DNA of 64,000 bases, taken from Streptomyces sp. AP-93 (lineage in GTDB: Bacteria > Actinomycetota > Actinomycetes > Streptomycetales > Streptomycetaceae). A program made the translations under genes and the position numbers. The notes below the pieces were generated by a model. The model saw nothing but the letters and a program-made list of their open reading frames with translations, was not told the origin of the DNA and made no database searches. Below are positions 18,654 through 28,035 of the stretch, piece after piece. Each line of letters begins with the position of its first letter. Positions within the stretch are counted from its first letter, which is position 1. The stretch lies in the NCBI RefSeq assembly GCF_022808175.1, contig NZ_JALGBX010000005.1, positions 62,001 through 126,000 on the forward strand, written 5' to 3'.

Positions 18654-19711
18654 GGGCGGGCGGCCCGGCCGGAGACGGTACGGTCGTGGACGTGCTCGTC
18701 GCCGGAGGCGGCCCCGCCGGCTGCGCGGCCGCGATCGTGTGCGCGGCGGGCGGGCTGCGGACCGTACTGGCCGAACGCGCGGACGGCCCGAGGGACCGGC
18801 CGGGAGAGGCGCTGCACCCGGGCGCCGAGTCCGTCCTCGCAGGCCTGCTGCCGGACGGCTTCGCGTCGGTGGTTGGAGCCCGGCACGAGGGCATCCACGT
18901 CGGCTGGGGCGGCGAACCGCGCTTCGAGCCGTTCGGCAGTGACGCGGACGGGCCCTGGCGCGGCTTCCAGGTCGACCGGCGGCGGCTGGACGGGCTCTTG
19001 CTGGACCGGGCCCGGCAAGCCGGGGCGGAGGTGCGGATGTCCTGTCGCGTGCTGGAACCCCTGGTCGAGGGCGGTGTCGTGACGGGCGCCCGCACCCGGG
19101 GCCCGGGTCCGGGCACGGCGACCATCCGCGCGCGGACCGTCATCGACGCGACCGGCCGCGCCCGCTGGGCCGGCCGCGCCCTGGGGCCCGCCGCCGCCGG
19201 CCGGCCGCGGTCGCCGCGCCTGCTGATCCGGTACGGCTACGCGCTGGGCGCCAGCCCGGCCCGTGACGCGGCGCCCGCGATCGTCGCGGACCACACCGGC
19301 TGGACCTGGACGGCCCGGGTGGAGGCCGCCCGGTACCAGTGGATGCGTCTGGACCTGGTACCGGAACAGAGGTCGCGCACCTGGCTGCCCGAGGAGTTCG
19401 CGGGCCTGACCCCCGAGGGTCCGCCGCGGGCCGCCGACGTGACCTGGCGGCTGAGCGGGGCCCCCGCGGGGCCGGGCTGGTTCGTGGTCGGCGACGCGGG
19501 CGCGCAGCTGGACCCGTCCTCCTCCCACGGCGTGCTGCGGGCCCTGCTGTCCGGCTGGACGGCGGGCGGCCTCACGGCGGCCGTGGCGGACGGCGCAAAC
19601 CCCCACCAGGCCGCGGCCACGTACCGGCAGTGGTTGTACGAGGGCGCGGAGCGCGACATCCACCACCTGGCCGGCACCTACGCGAGGCTCGGAGCGCGGG
19701 GCTTCGGCTGA
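18650..19711 (+). CDS. FAD-dependent oxidoreductase (LodB/halogenase-like fold)
   Basis: This 353-residue flavoprotein starts with a Rossmann FAD motif (VLVAGGGPAGCAAA). It also has an RPGEALHPGA segment typical of the tryptophan-halogenase/LodB branch and a second FAD-contact motif, VVGDAGAQLDPSSSHGV. The halogenase WxWxIP motif is not seen, so chlorination is unlikely. The GTG at 18650 overlaps the upstream stop as GTGA, implying coupled expression with the Tat-exported protein. In lod operons the flavoprotein matures the quinone cofactor of its partner, and the same role is inferred here. A longer frame begins at 18620 inside the upstream gene, but the overlap start is more likely. Confidence 0.75.
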   Translation: MRAGGPAGDGTVVDVLVAGGGPAGCAAAIVCAAGGLRTVLAERADGPRDRPGEALHPGAESVLAGLLPDGFASVVGARHEGIHVGWGGEPRFEPFGSDADGPWRGFQVDRRRLDGLLLDRARQAGAEVRMSCRVLEPLVEGGVVTGARTRGPGPGTATIRARTVIDATGRARWAGRALGPAAAGRPRSPRLLIRYGYALGASPARDAAPAIVADHTGWTWTARVEAARYQWMRLDLVPEQRSRTWLPEEFAGLTPEGPPRAADVTWRLSGAPAGPGWFVVGDAGAQLDPSSSHGVLRALLSGWTAGGLTAAVADGANPHQAAATYRQWLYEGAERDIHHLAGTYARLGARGFG

Positions 19712-19789
19712 CCTGACCATCACCCCCGCTGCGTAGCCGGCCCGGCCGGGCAGGTGCCCGGCCGGGCCTGGCCGGGTCGGCCGGAGGCG

Positions 19790-20692
19790 TCAGCGCACGG
19801 GCGTGAAGTCCCGCGAGGCGATGTATCCGGGCCGGCGCACCGGGGCGGCGAAGGGCTTCGACGGGCGGTTCTCGACGCTGTTGAAGACCAGGAACACGTT
19901 GCTGCGCGGGTAGGGCGTGATGTTGTCACCCGAGCCGTGCATCGCGTTGCAGTCGAACCAGGTGGCCGAGCCCGCCTTGCCGGTGAACAGCTTGATGCCG
20001 CAGGCCGAGGCGAACGTGGTCAGTGCCTCGTCCGACGGGGTGCCCGCGTCCTGCATCTGGAGGGACTTCTTGTAGTTGTCCTTCGGCGTCGCACCGGCAC
20101 AGCCGAGGAAGCTCCGGTGGGAGCCGGGCATGATCATCAGGCCGCCGTTGGTGGTGTGGTTCGGCGTCAGGGCGATGGACACCGACACGGTGCGCATGTG
20201 CGGCAGGCCGTCCTCGGCGTGCCAGGTCTCGAAGTCGGAGTGCCAGTAGAACCCGCTGGCGCCGAAACCGGGCTTGACGTTGATGCGGGACTGGTGCACG
20301 TACACCTCGGAGCCCAGGATCTGCCGCGCGCGCCCCACGACGCGCGGATCGGCGGCCAGGGCCGCGAACACCTCGCTGATCCGGTGGACTTCGAAGACGG
20401 AGCGCACTTCCCGGGACTTCGGCTCCACGACGGACCGCTCGTCGGCCAGTGTCGAGGGGTCACGGAGCAGCCGGTCCATCTCGGTCCGGTAGACGTCCGT
20501 TTCGTCGGGCGTGATGAGTTCCTCGACGGACAGGAAGCCGTCGCGCTCGTAGCTCTCCAGCTCGTGGGCCCAGATCGGGCCCGGCGTGCCGGGCTCGGAC
20601 CAGACGACGGGGTCCGCGCGGCCGGTGAGCACCTCCTCGGAGCCCCGGGTCGGATACAGGTCGTTCACCGTGCGAATGGATGCGGAGGTCAT
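19790..20692 (-). CDS. ectD: Ectoine hydroxylase
   Basis: This 300-residue Fe(II)/2-oxoglutarate dioxygenase converts ectoine to 5-hydroxyectoine. The EctD signature FYWHSDFETWHAEDG is present. The iron ligands read as His151 and Asp153 (WHSD) with His252 (NAMHGSGDN); an arginine (PYPRSN) a little further on would hold the 2-oxoglutarate. Length and N-terminus match the family. It is the last gene of ectABCD, 61 bases after ectC on the same strand. It is cytoplasmic and part of osmotic and heat-stress protection. Confidence 0.97.
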   Translation of the reverse strand: MTSASIRTVNDLYPTRGSEEVLTGRADPVVWSEPGTPGPIWAHELESYERDGFLSVEELITPDETDVYRTEMDRLLRDPSTLADERSVVEPKSREVRSVFEVHRISEVFAALAADPRVVGRARQILGSEVYVHQSRINVKPGFGASGFYWHSDFETWHAEDGLPHMRTVSVSIALTPNHTTNGGLMIMPGSHRSFLGCAGATPKDNYKKSLQMQDAGTPSDEALTTFASACGIKLFTGKAGSATWFDCNAMHGSGDNITPYPRSNVFLVFNSVENRPSKPFAAPVRRPGYIASRDFTPVR

Positions 20693-20753
20693 GGCGGTGC
20701 CTGCCTCTCCCTTCTGATCTGTGCGGGTGCGGGTGCGGGTGCGTGTGCGTACG

Positions 20754-21158
20754 TCAGCCGTGGTCGGGTTCGGTGAGCAGCGGGTACACGCCGTTCTCGT
20801 CGTGGTCCTCCCGGCCGGTCACGGGCGGGTTGAAGACGCACAGGCAGCGGAACTCGTGTTTCACGCGCAGGGTGTGCCGCTCGTGGCCGTCGAGGAGGTA
20901 CATGGTTCCCGGCGTGATCGTGTACGTCAGGCCCGTCTCCTCGTCGGTGAGCTCGGCCTCTCCCTGTGTGCAGACCACGGCCTCCACGTGGTTCGCGTAC
21001 CACATGGACGTCTCGGTGCCGGCGTACAGGACGGTCTCGTGCAGGGAGAAGCCGACGCGTTCCCCGGCCAGGACGATGCGCTTGCTCTCCCAGGTGCCGG
21101 ATGCCGCCCTGACGTGGCGGTCGGTTCCCTCGATCTCCCGGAACGAACGGACGATCAT
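20754..21158 (-). CDS. ectC: Ectoine synthase
   Basis: This 134-residue cupin closes N-gamma-acetyl-2,4-diaminobutyrate to ectoine. The start [12 protein letters not shown], the core [13 protein letters not shown] and the C-terminal [14 protein letters not shown] with VFNPPVTG are classic EctC sequence, and the length is standard. ATG at 21158 is preceded by AAGGGC. The longer open frame reaching 21794 runs antisense-like through ectB and is not used. It lies 35 bases downstream of ectB in the operon. Confidence 0.98.
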   Translation of the reverse strand: MIVRSFREIEGTDRHVRAASGTWESKRIVLAGERVGFSLHETVLYAGTETSMWYANHVEAVVCTQGEAELTDEETGLTYTITPGTMYLLDGHERHTLRVKHEFRCLCVFNPPVTGREDHDENGVYPLLTEPDHG

Positions 21159-21193
21159 GGTGGTGCCCTTCGTGGTGTGTGGCGGGGTGCCGG

Positions 21194-22462
21194 TCAGGCG
21201 GTTTCGCGGACGGAGCGGGCGAGGATGCCGAGGCCCTCGTCGAGTTCGTCGCGGGTGACGGTGAGCGGCGGGAGCAGCTTCACGACCTCGCCCTCGGGGC
21301 CCGACGTCTCGAGAAGGAGCCCGTGCTCGAAAGCCCTCCGGCACACCGCTGCCGCGCGCTCCTTGTGGGCGAACTCGACGCCCCAGACCAGCCCGCGACC
21401 CCGGTACGTCGCCCCCAGCCGGGCGTGTTCGCCGCAGAGCTCGCGCAGCGCGCTCTCGACGTGCCCGCCGTGGACGAGGGTCCGCTCGCGCAGGACGCCG
21501 TCGCCCCAGTAGGTCTCCAGGGCAGCCGTCGCGGTCACGAAGGCCGGATTGTTGCCGCGGAAGGTGCCGTTGTGCTCGCCCGGCTCCCACAGGTCCAGCT
21601 CGGGCTTGAACAGGCACAGGGACATGGGGAGTCCGTAGCCGCTGATGGACTTCGACAGCGTGACGATGTCGGGCGTGATGCCCGCCTCCTCGAACGAGAA
21701 GAACTCGCCGGTCCGGCCGCAGCCCATCTGGATGTCGTCGACGATCAGCAGCATGTCGCGGCGCCGGCACAGGTCCGCGAGGGCGCGGAGCCATTCGGCG
21801 CGCGCCACGTTGATCCCGCCCTCGCCCTGGATCGTCTCGACGATGACGGCCGCCGGGTGGTTGAGGCCCGAGCCCTGGTCCTCCAGCAGACGCTCGAACC
21901 AGAGGAAGTCGGGGACCCTGCCTCCGAGGTAGTTGTCGAAGGGCATCGGGGTGCCGTGGACCAGGGGGATGCCGGCGCCGGCCCGTTTGAAGGCGTTGCC
22001 CGTGACGGCGAGGGAGCCGAGCGACATGCCGTGGAAGGCGTTGGTGAAGGACACGACCGACTCGCGCCCCTTGGCCTTCCGCGCGAGCTTGAGCGCCGCT
22101 TCGACGGCGTTGGTCCCGGTGGGCCCCGGGAACATCACTTTGTAGTTCAGTGCGCGGGGTTCGAGGACGTGGGACCGGAAGGTCTCGAGGAAGGCCCTCT
22201 TGGCGGTCGTCGACATGTCGAGCCCGTGCGTGATGCCGTCCCGCTCCAGGTAGTCGAGCAGGGCCCGCTTCAGGGCGGGGTGGTTGTGGCCGTAGTTCAG
22301 AGAACCGGCGCCCGCGAAGAAGTCCAGGTAGCCGGAGCCGTGTTCGTCGTACAGCCGGCTTCCCGTGGCGCGCTCGAAGACGACGGGCCAGGCGCGGCAG
22401 TAGCTTCGCACCTCGGACTCCAGGGTCTCGAAGACGGACGGGGCCGGCTCGGTCATGGTCAA
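21194..22462 (-). CDS. ectB: Diaminobutyrate-2-oxoglutarate transaminase
   Basis: This 422-residue PLP class-III aminotransferase makes L-2,4-diaminobutyrate from aspartate semialdehyde. It has the family N-terminus [29 protein letters not shown], the cofactor aspartate in [12 protein letters not shown] and the Schiff-base lysine Lys271 in [12 protein letters not shown]. The start is probably TTG at 22462, five bases after GGAGAG, giving an MTMTEP N-terminus like homologues; ATG at 22456 is the alternative. A repeat array separates it from ectA. Confidence 0.97.
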   Translation of the reverse strand: MTMTEPAPSVFETLESEVRSYCRAWPVVFERATGSRLYDEHGSGYLDFFAGAGSLNYGHNHPALKRALLDYLERDGITHGLDMSTTAKRAFLETFRSHVLEPRALNYKVMFPGPTGTNAVEAALKLARKAKGRESVVSFTNAFHGMSLGSLAVTGNAFKRAGAGIPLVHGTPMPFDNYLGGRVPDFLWFERLLEDQGSGLNHPAAVIVETIQGEGGINVARAEWLRALADLCRRRDMLLIVDDIQMGCGRTGEFFSFEEAGITPDIVTLSKSISGYGLPMSLCLFKPELDLWEPGEHNGTFRGNNPAFVTATAALETYWGDGVLRERTLVHGGHVESALRELCGEHARLGATYRGRGLVWGVEFAHKERAAAVCRRAFEHGLLLETSGPEGEVVKLLPPLTVTRDELDEGLGILARSVRETA

Positions 22463-22512
22463 GGCAACTCTCCAGTGAGCGTGTGGTGTTCGGAACTGGG
22501 TGTTCGTACGAG

Positions 22513-22610
22513 GCGTGCGGTACGGGGCGTGCGGTACGGGGCGTGCGGTACGGGGCGTGCGGTACGGGGCGTGCGGTACGGGGCGTGCGGTACGAGGCGT
22601 GCGGACCGGG
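22513..22610. repeat. Seven 14-bp tandem repeats between ectA and ectB
   Basis: The unit GCGTGCGGTACGGG occurs in five perfect copies (22513-22582), then two variants ending TACGAG and GACCGGG-type (22583-22610). A degenerate partial copy lies at 22501-22512. The array fills nearly the whole 149-base gap between the ectA stop and the ectB start. Each unit contains the near-palindrome CGGTACGG. No spacers exist, so it is not a CRISPR. Confidence 0.95.
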
Positions 22611-22611
22611 A

Positions 22612-23163
22612 TCAGAAGTGGAGCGGCCCGATGCGGTGCAGGACTTCCGGGGCGTACCCGCGGTCCGGGAACTCCTCTGCGGTGAACAGCACTTCGCGCG
22701 TGAGCGTGGCGCCGTGCCGTGCGGCGTACGAGGCGAACAGCCGCTCCGACGCGAGGTTCCCGGGGGAGATGGTGGTCTCCAGGAAGTTCAGTCCGTGTTC
22801 CGCCGCCACGCGGGCGGAGAGGCCGTCGAGCAGGGCCCCGGCGATGCCCAGACCGCGGACGGATTCGTCGACGGCGATCTGCCAGACGAGCAGGGTTCCG
22901 GGGCTGTCGGGCCGCAGGTATCCGCTGACGAATCCGACGGCACGCCCGGACGAGTCGCGGGCGACCGCGGACGTGCCGGCGAAGTCACGGCACCAGAGGA
23001 GATAGCTGTAGGCCGAGTTGAGGTCCAGCGTCCTGGAATCGCGAGCGAGGCGCCACAGATGGCGGCCGTCACCGGGGCGGGGGCGGTCGATGTGCGTGGT
23101 CGAGGTGGTCGGCGCGGGCGGCAGGGTCTTCCGGTAATGGGCCAGTTCTGCATGAGCGGTCAT
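22612..23163 (-). CDS. ectA: Diaminobutyrate acetyltransferase
   Basis: This 183-residue GNAT enzyme acetylates L-2,4-diaminobutyrate at the gamma nitrogen. The motif [16 protein letters not shown] and the acetyl-CoA loop [15 protein letters not shown] identify EctA, and [15 protein letters not shown] is the usual C-terminal helix motif. ATG at 23163 matches family length; the in-frame extension to 23277 lacks homology-like sequence. It is the first gene of ectABCD. Confidence 0.96.
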   Translation of the reverse strand: MTAHAELAHYRKTLPPAPTTSTTHIDRPRPGDGRHLWRLARDSRTLDLNSAYSYLLWCRDFAGTSAVARDSSGRAVGFVSGYLRPDSPGTLLVWQIAVDESVRGLGIAGALLDGLSARVAAEHGLNFLETTISPGNLASERLFASYAARHGATLTREVLFTAEEFPDRGYAPEVLHRIGPLHF

Positions 23164-23281
23164 GCGGGCCGAAGCTACCCAGGGTTGGAGCGGATTGCAC
23201 GGCCCCGAGGGGTTACGGGGCGGGTGCTGTTCGTGATAGGTGGAGAGGCCTTCCCGAGATCGCGAAAGCACCGGCAATGCG

Positions 23282-23331
23282 GTGGATTTTCCACGAAATA
23301 TGCTGACATCTCCACCCCATCCTCGAGTCTA
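23282..23331 (-). promoter_or_regulatory. Candidate ect promoter and hairpin
   Basis: Upstream of ectA, the minus strand carries TAGACT (23331-23326), which fits the Streptomyces -10 pattern, but there is no clear -35. Downstream of it lies a perfect hairpin GTGGA-TTT-TCCAC (23282-23294) in an A/T-rich patch. Transcription from here would give a leader of about 160 bases. This is suggestive only. Confidence 0.35.
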
Positions 23332-23405
23332 TAACGAGCAGGTAACTTCTTGGCTCCGTCTCATGTTTTCGGTGACCTGGAGTGTGATGCCACCGTCGCG
23401 GTGCG

Positions 23406-24884
23406 TCATTGTCCCTGTGGGGGTTTACCCACCGCCGCGGAGACTTCGACGAGCTCCACCTGGCCCTTGGCGTTGAGGCGGAGGATCGGGACGGCCTTGT
23501 TGCGCGGGTTCCCGTTGTTCTGGAAGGAGATGAATCCGCCGGCCCCGGCCACCTGCTGGGTGCCGTCCATCTGATGGAACATCCGGGCCACCGCGTCGCC
23601 GGCCACCTGGCCCTGCCAGCGGGCGGCCATCTGGATGCCGTGGGCCGAGGCGAGTACCGCGTCGTGGCCCATCAGGGCCCCGCCGTCCTCGCGGGGGTCG
23701 TGCGGGAACCACTGGTCCAGCAGCCCGCCCGGCTGGAAGTTCTTCGCGGAGGGTGCGGACACCGCCTGCGGGGCCGCGCGGTACATGTCGGGGTGGGCGA
23801 GGCCGGTGTAGAGCACCTCGATGCCCGTCTCGGCGGCGCGGGCCAGCTGCTCGGGGCTCAGGTTGGTCGTGTCGTCCCCGGTGAACACGGTGAACTGCTG
23901 CTCGGTGCAACTGCGGTTGGCGAGCGCGTCGAGGAAGCGGGTGAGGTGCAGGCCTCGGCCGGCGAAGTAGACGAGCTGCGGGCGCTGCTGGCACAACTGG
24001 CCGGGCATGTAGCGCAGTTCGTTCTGCCAGGCGCTGCTGACAGAGGAGTCGTACGTCATGCGCTCGGCAACGAGCTTGTGCGCGCCGCCGTCATGGAACG
24101 CCTTGGTGAAGGCCGTGCCGAGGGTGGAGGCGTAGAGGTCTCCCTGCGCCACGTCCTGGACGACGACACCGGTGGTGACCCCGCGCCGTTTGAGGTAGCC
24201 GGCGCCCGCGTAGGCCTGGTCCTCGTTGGTGGGGGCGATCCGGACGAAGCCGTTGATGTCCTTGATGTCCGAGGCGGTCATGGTGGCGCCGACCATGGCG
24301 ATCCCGTTCTCGGAGAAGCGCTTTATGGCCGCGAGGTTCTCGTTGGTGCTGGGTCCGAGACCGGCCACCGCGACGAGCCGGTCCGGGGAGTCCTTGCGGG
24401 CGATCAGCGCGTCGACGGTGTGCTTCCACTGCGTGGACTTGCTGCCCGGATTGGCTATCAGCAGCCGGATCCTGGGCGTGGCGGCCAAGTCGCCCTGGTT
24501 GTGCCGGTACTGGGCCAGGTAGGCGCCCTGGAGTTCGTGCCGGACGCCCTCCGCCGAGTTGCTGTCCGCGGCGGTGGTGGTGAACGAGGTGAAGTAGGCA
24601 ACGCTGACGTACGGCTCCTTGTCCGCGTTGGCGAGGACCCGGCGGTTCTCCACCTCGATCTTCGCGCTGACGGCGTCGAGGTGCGGAGCGAAGACGTAGG
24701 AGCCGTCGCTCACTCCGACGCACTCGTCGTCCGGTCCCCGTTCCACGACCCCTTCGGCGCACCTGGCCTGGCGCTCCTGGAGCCAGCCCGCGCCCAGCCA
24801 GAGCGCCGCCACGAGGGTGATGACCGCAGCGGTGGCCAGCGCGACGCGGCGTACGACGTGCAGGGGCCATTCGAGTCTGGGCAC
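23406..24884 (-). CDS. ABC-type substrate-binding-like protein (periplasmic-binding fold type 1), membrane anchored
   Basis: This 492-residue protein has an N-terminal transmembrane anchor (LATAAVITLVAALWLGAGWL, about residues 16-35). A long extracytoplasmic region resembles branched-chain amino-acid binding proteins and receptor ligand-binding domains: VAVAGLGPSTNENLAAIKRF, GIAMVGATMTAS, FVRIAPTNEDQA and the second-lobe LVYFAGRG. No permease or transport ATPase genes are adjacent. GTG at 24884 follows the stop of the NTPase gene by four bases, so the two are probably made together. It may sense a ligand for the partner NTPase instead of feeding a transporter (inference). Confidence 0.8.
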   Translation of the reverse strand: MPRLEWPLHVVRRVALATAAVITLVAALWLGAGWLQERQARCAEGVVERGPDDECVGVSDGSYVFAPHLDAVSAKIEVENRRVLANADKEPYVSVAYFTSFTTTAADSNSAEGVRHELQGAYLAQYRHNQGDLAATPRIRLLIANPGSKSTQWKHTVDALIARKDSPDRLVAVAGLGPSTNENLAAIKRFSENGIAMVGATMTASDIKDINGFVRIAPTNEDQAYAGAGYLKRRGVTTGVVVQDVAQGDLYASTLGTAFTKAFHDGGAHKLVAERMTYDSSVSSAWQNELRYMPGQLCQQRPQLVYFAGRGLHLTRFLDALANRSCTEQQFTVFTGDDTTNLSPEQLARAAETGIEVLYTGLAHPDMYRAAPQAVSAPSAKNFQPGGLLDQWFPHDPREDGGALMGHDAVLASAHGIQMAARWQGQVAGDAVARMFHQMDGTQQVAGAGGFISFQNNGNPRNKAVPILRLNAKGQVELVEVSAAVGKPPQGQ

Positions 24885-24888
24885 GCGC

Positions 24889-26889
24889 TCAGCCCTCCCA
24901 GCCCGCGGTCTGGGGATCGCGCCAATGCCGGTACCGCTCGGCCTCGTTGAACAGGGCCACGATGTCGTTCCTCCGCAGTTGGGACAGCTGGGTGTAGCCG
25001 TCGGCGATCAGGTTCCCCAGCCGCATGGCGGGGTCGGCCAGCGGATCGCTCCACACCCAGCGGGTGGTCACCAGGGTGTGGATCACGGACTCGGTGTCCA
25101 TCACCCGCCCGGGCCGGCGCGGGACGAGCCCGGAGAGGAGCTCCAGCGGCCCGCTGCCGGCGGGGAGCCGGTTCGGAGCGGAGGTGATCGCGTCGAACTC
25201 GGAGATCCACTGCGCGGCGGGTACGGCGGTGAAGCGCCGGGTCAGATGGGTGGTGACCTCCTCGGTCCGCCCGCGGGCGAGCTGGTGGTACATCTCCTGC
25301 ACCGGCTTGCCCTCGCCGCGGTAGTACTCCGCGAGGAGTTCGTGCACGGCGTCCCACCCGTCGGGCCGCGCGGCCAGCCGCCACAGGAGCAGCCGGCGCA
25401 GCCACGGGTGGAGTACGGGTACCACGGCGACGGGTCCGGTCAGCAGCCAGCGGGCCCGGATCTCGCCGAACAGGGAGTCGTCGGGGCTGAGCAGCCGCGT
25501 GGCCACGGAGAAGTCCCGGGCGGCTGCGCATTCGGCCAGGGCCGCGCGCTGGGTCCCGTCGAAGTCGCGCAGGAGATGGCCGAGGGCGGTGTCGGCGAGG
25601 GTGGCGGAGTCCTCCCCGGTGCGCAGCGGCCGGTCGGGCAGGGTGCGCAGCCAATGGTCCTGCTGGGGGCCGGAGTCCGGGAGTGACCCGGCCTGGCGCA
25701 GTACGTCGAGCACCTGGTGGACCGCGCGCGGCAGGCCGCCGGTGAGCCGGTGTACGAAGGGGGTGAGGCGGGTCAGCGGGGCCAGGTCGCTGTGCCCGCC
25801 GAGCTGGAGCTCTATCCGGATCCGCACCTCGTCCAGGTTGAGGTCGCGCAGGCGCAGCGGGTACCACCAGCTGTCCTCGCTGTCGCGGGGCGGCCGGTGG
25901 GCGTGCCAGTCGGCCAGGGAGGCCCGGTCGGGTCCGCGCAGCTGCCAGGGCCAGGAGTCCCCGGTCGCCGGACCCCAGCGGGGCAGCCAGCGGTTGGAGC
26001 TGGCGACGACGGTCAGGGGATCGCTGGTGTGCCCGGCCACCACGGTCTGGTCGTGCCGGGAGCGCAGTAACAGGTCGAGGAAGTGGCGGCCGTATTCGGT
26101 GTGGGAGTTGTCCAGGAGCAGCAGGTAGGAACGGGGCATGAAGTTGCGGGCGGTGTTGCGCCTGAGGTCCTCGAGGAAGGCCGAGAAGAGGACGAGGTCG
26201 AGGCGCTCCTGCTCGTTCTCGTCGCCCTCGTGGCGCCACAGGTTGAGCTCCACGAGGGCTTCCATGGGGTCCGCGCTGCGGGTCATGGGGTGGCGTCCGT
26301 ACCAGTGGGCCCCGGCCGTGAGCCGATTGCCCAGCCGGCCGCCGAGCAGGCCGGGCACGGTGCGGCGGCCGCGCCGCAGGGCGTCCTGGAAGAGGGCGAG
26401 TGCGGCGCTGGAGGCGCCCTCGGGCATGCCGACAGCGCCCATGCCCACTTCGAAGAAGGCCGCCAGATAGTCGCCGTGGCGGGCCTCGTTCTCCTCCTGG
26501 AACCGGTCCAGCTGGCGCTGCACCGCGCGCCGCCCCTCCGAGAGGTTGCGCATGCGCAGCTCCTGGTCGGAGGCGAGCAGGCCGAGGCTGAGCAGCGGGA
26601 AGTGGGAGCGGCCGTAGCGGGGCAGTTTGCGTTCGAGCTGGCGGGCCAGGAGCCCGAGGGCGTAGCGCGGCAGCAGGGACTGGGCCCCGCCGAAGTTGAC
26701 GAAGGCGAAGGGGTAGTCCGGCCCGAAGCGCTCCATGAGCGCGCTGTGCGCCTCGCTGGCCCCGCTGCCGGCCGGGCCGAGGAGCATGGTCAGCGGCCGC
26801 TCGGCAGCCGGGTCCTCCTTCAGGCAGGAGTCGACCAGCGACAGAATGCCGCTCCGGCCGCGCAGGCCCATGCCCGTACCCGGCTCCAT
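24889..26889 (-). CDS. P-loop NTPase of STAND/AAA type, function unknown
   Basis: This 666-residue protein has a Walker-A-like loop near the N-terminus (LLGPAGSGASE, about residue 35) and a Walker-B-like segment SYLLLLDNSHTEYG near residue 255. A long helical C-terminal region follows with no catalytic motif I recognise. An arginine-rich WLRRLLLWRLA helix lies near residue 500. ATG at 26889 with a GGGGGGA ribosome site is preferred to an upstream frame reaching 27003. It is upstream of, and nearly overlapping, the binding-protein gene. The pair resembles a signal-coupled NTPase and receptor, but the role is unassigned. Confidence 0.7.
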   Translation of the reverse strand: MEPGTGMGLRGRSGILSLVDSCLKEDPAAERPLTMLLGPAGSGASEAHSALMERFGPDYPFAFVNFGGAQSLLPRYALGLLARQLERKLPRYGRSHFPLLSLGLLASDQELRMRNLSEGRRAVQRQLDRFQEENEARHGDYLAAFFEVGMGAVGMPEGASSAALALFQDALRRGRRTVPGLLGGRLGNRLTAGAHWYGRHPMTRSADPMEALVELNLWRHEGDENEQERLDLVLFSAFLEDLRRNTARNFMPRSYLLLLDNSHTEYGRHFLDLLLRSRHDQTVVAGHTSDPLTVVASSNRWLPRWGPATGDSWPWQLRGPDRASLADWHAHRPPRDSEDSWWYPLRLRDLNLDEVRIRIELQLGGHSDLAPLTRLTPFVHRLTGGLPRAVHQVLDVLRQAGSLPDSGPQQDHWLRTLPDRPLRTGEDSATLADTALGHLLRDFDGTQRAALAECAAARDFSVATRLLSPDDSLFGEIRARWLLTGPVAVVPVLHPWLRRLLLWRLAARPDGWDAVHELLAEYYRGEGKPVQEMYHQLARGRTEEVTTHLTRRFTAVPAAQWISEFDAITSAPNRLPAGSGPLELLSGLVPRRPGRVMDTESVIHTLVTTRWVWSDPLADPAMRLGNLIADGYTQLSQLRRNDIVALFNEAERYRHWRDPQTAGWEG

Positions 26890-27059
26890 GACGTGTGATC
26901 CCCCCCAGGACAGCGCTTCGAGGAGTAGAGCCTGCCATCCGGAAGCCAAGTCAGACAGGGGTTTCCGCTCCTTGATTCGATTCCGGGCGGACGGACCGGG
27001 CATCCGGGCCGCTCGCGGCAGGGCGGCGCACCGGCCGCCCGCGAAGACGGGGGCGGGCA

Positions 27060-27692
27060 GTGGACACAGGGGCGTACGAGGAGATCAACACCGAGGGGGA
27101 GCTGCGCGAGCTGCTCGGCGAACCGACCGCCGTGGCCCTCGACAAGGAACGGCAGACCCTCCATGACCACCACAAGCAGTGGCTCGCCCGGTCCCCGCTC
27201 TGCCTGATCTCCACCTCGGCCGCCGACGGCACGTGCGACGTTTCGCCCAAGGGCGACCCGCCCGGTTTCGCCGAGGTCCTCGACGACACCACCCTCGTGA
27301 TCCCGGACCGCCCCGGGAACCGCCGTGCGGACGGCTACCGCAACGTCCTCACCAACCCCCACGTCGGTCTGCTCTTCCTGATCCCGGGCCGCGGCGATTC
27401 CCTGCGCGTCAACGGCCGGGCCCGGCTGCTCCGCGAGGCGCCCTTCTTCGACGACCTGACCGTCAAGGGGCACCGCCCCACGCTCGCCCTCCTCGTGGAG
27501 GTCGAACAGGTCTACTTCCACTGCTCCCGGGCCTTCGTGCGCTCCGCCCTGTGGAAGCCGGAGACCTGGAACCCCGGGGCGGCCCCGTCCAGGGCCAGGA
27601 TCTCGAAGAGCCTGGAGCGTACGCACGAGTCCCTGGAGGAGCTGGAGCGGTACTACGGACCCTCGTACGAGGAGAAGAACATGTACATCTGA
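27060..27692 (+). CDS. FMN-binding pyridoxamine 5'-phosphate oxidase-like protein
   Basis: This 210-residue split-barrel flavoprotein belongs to the PNPOx-like superfamily. It has SPLCLISTSAADGTCDVSPKGD as the first FMN-contact strand region, IPDRPGNRRADGYRNVLTNP and a C-terminal FHCSRAFVRSALW, like the MSMEG_1061-type subgroup. It would reduce or bind small substrates with FMN or F420; the substrate is unknown. GTG at 27060 is the first start of the frame. It is monocistronic, divergent from the NTPase gene and convergent with a lipase remnant. Confidence 0.85.
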   Translation: MDTGAYEEINTEGELRELLGEPTAVALDKERQTLHDHHKQWLARSPLCLISTSAADGTCDVSPKGDPPGFAEVLDDTTLVIPDRPGNRRADGYRNVLTNPHVGLLFLIPGRGDSLRVNGRARLLREAPFFDDLTVKGHRPTLALLVEVEQVYFHCSRAFVRSALWKPETWNPGAAPSRARISKSLERTHESLEELERYYGPSYEEKNMYI

Positions 27693-27754
27693 GGGCGCCG
27701 GGCCTTCCGGCGGTGCGGTCGGCGCCCGTGGCCGCCGCCCGTGGCCGCCGCCCC

Positions 27755-27990
27755 TCAGAACACGCAGCTCGTGGCAGCCGGGGTGCCGATGCGCCGGGCG
27801 TCCATCCAGGCGATCGCATCGTCCAGCGGGCCGTCGCTGATGGTGTGGCCCTGGTCGGGGTAGTAGGCGAACTCCATGTTCACGCCCTTGTCGCACAGTT
27901 CCCGGGCGAGCGTCTGGTTGAGGTTGCTCAGCACGTCGTTCCCGCCGTGTGGCAACAGCACCGGGACGGCGATGGCGGTCGTACGGGCCC
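27755..27990 (-). pseudogene. C-terminal remnant of a secretory-lipase-type alpha/beta hydrolase
   Basis: About 80 codons read RTTAIAVPVLLPHGGNDVLS and end DARRIGTPAATSCVF. They hold the acid region (HGGNDVLSN) and the catalytic-His region (YYPDQGHTISDGP) of a LIP-family lipase. The nucleophile region, signal peptide and any credible start are gone. The DoxX gene begins its coding only 45 bases further upstream, so the 5' part was deleted or replaced. It is a gene tail, not a functional small protein. Confidence 0.75.
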
Positions 27991-28035
27991 GCCCGGAGTG
28001 CGCTCCCCGGCCACGTCCGCCGCGGGTGGGCCGGA

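Noticed and set aside
18650..19711. Tryptophan halogenase
   Set aside because: FAD motifs fit, but the WxWxIP motif was not seen and the context suggests a LodB-type maturation role.
22513..22610. CRISPR array
   Set aside because: The 14-bp units are contiguous, with no spacers and no cas genes.
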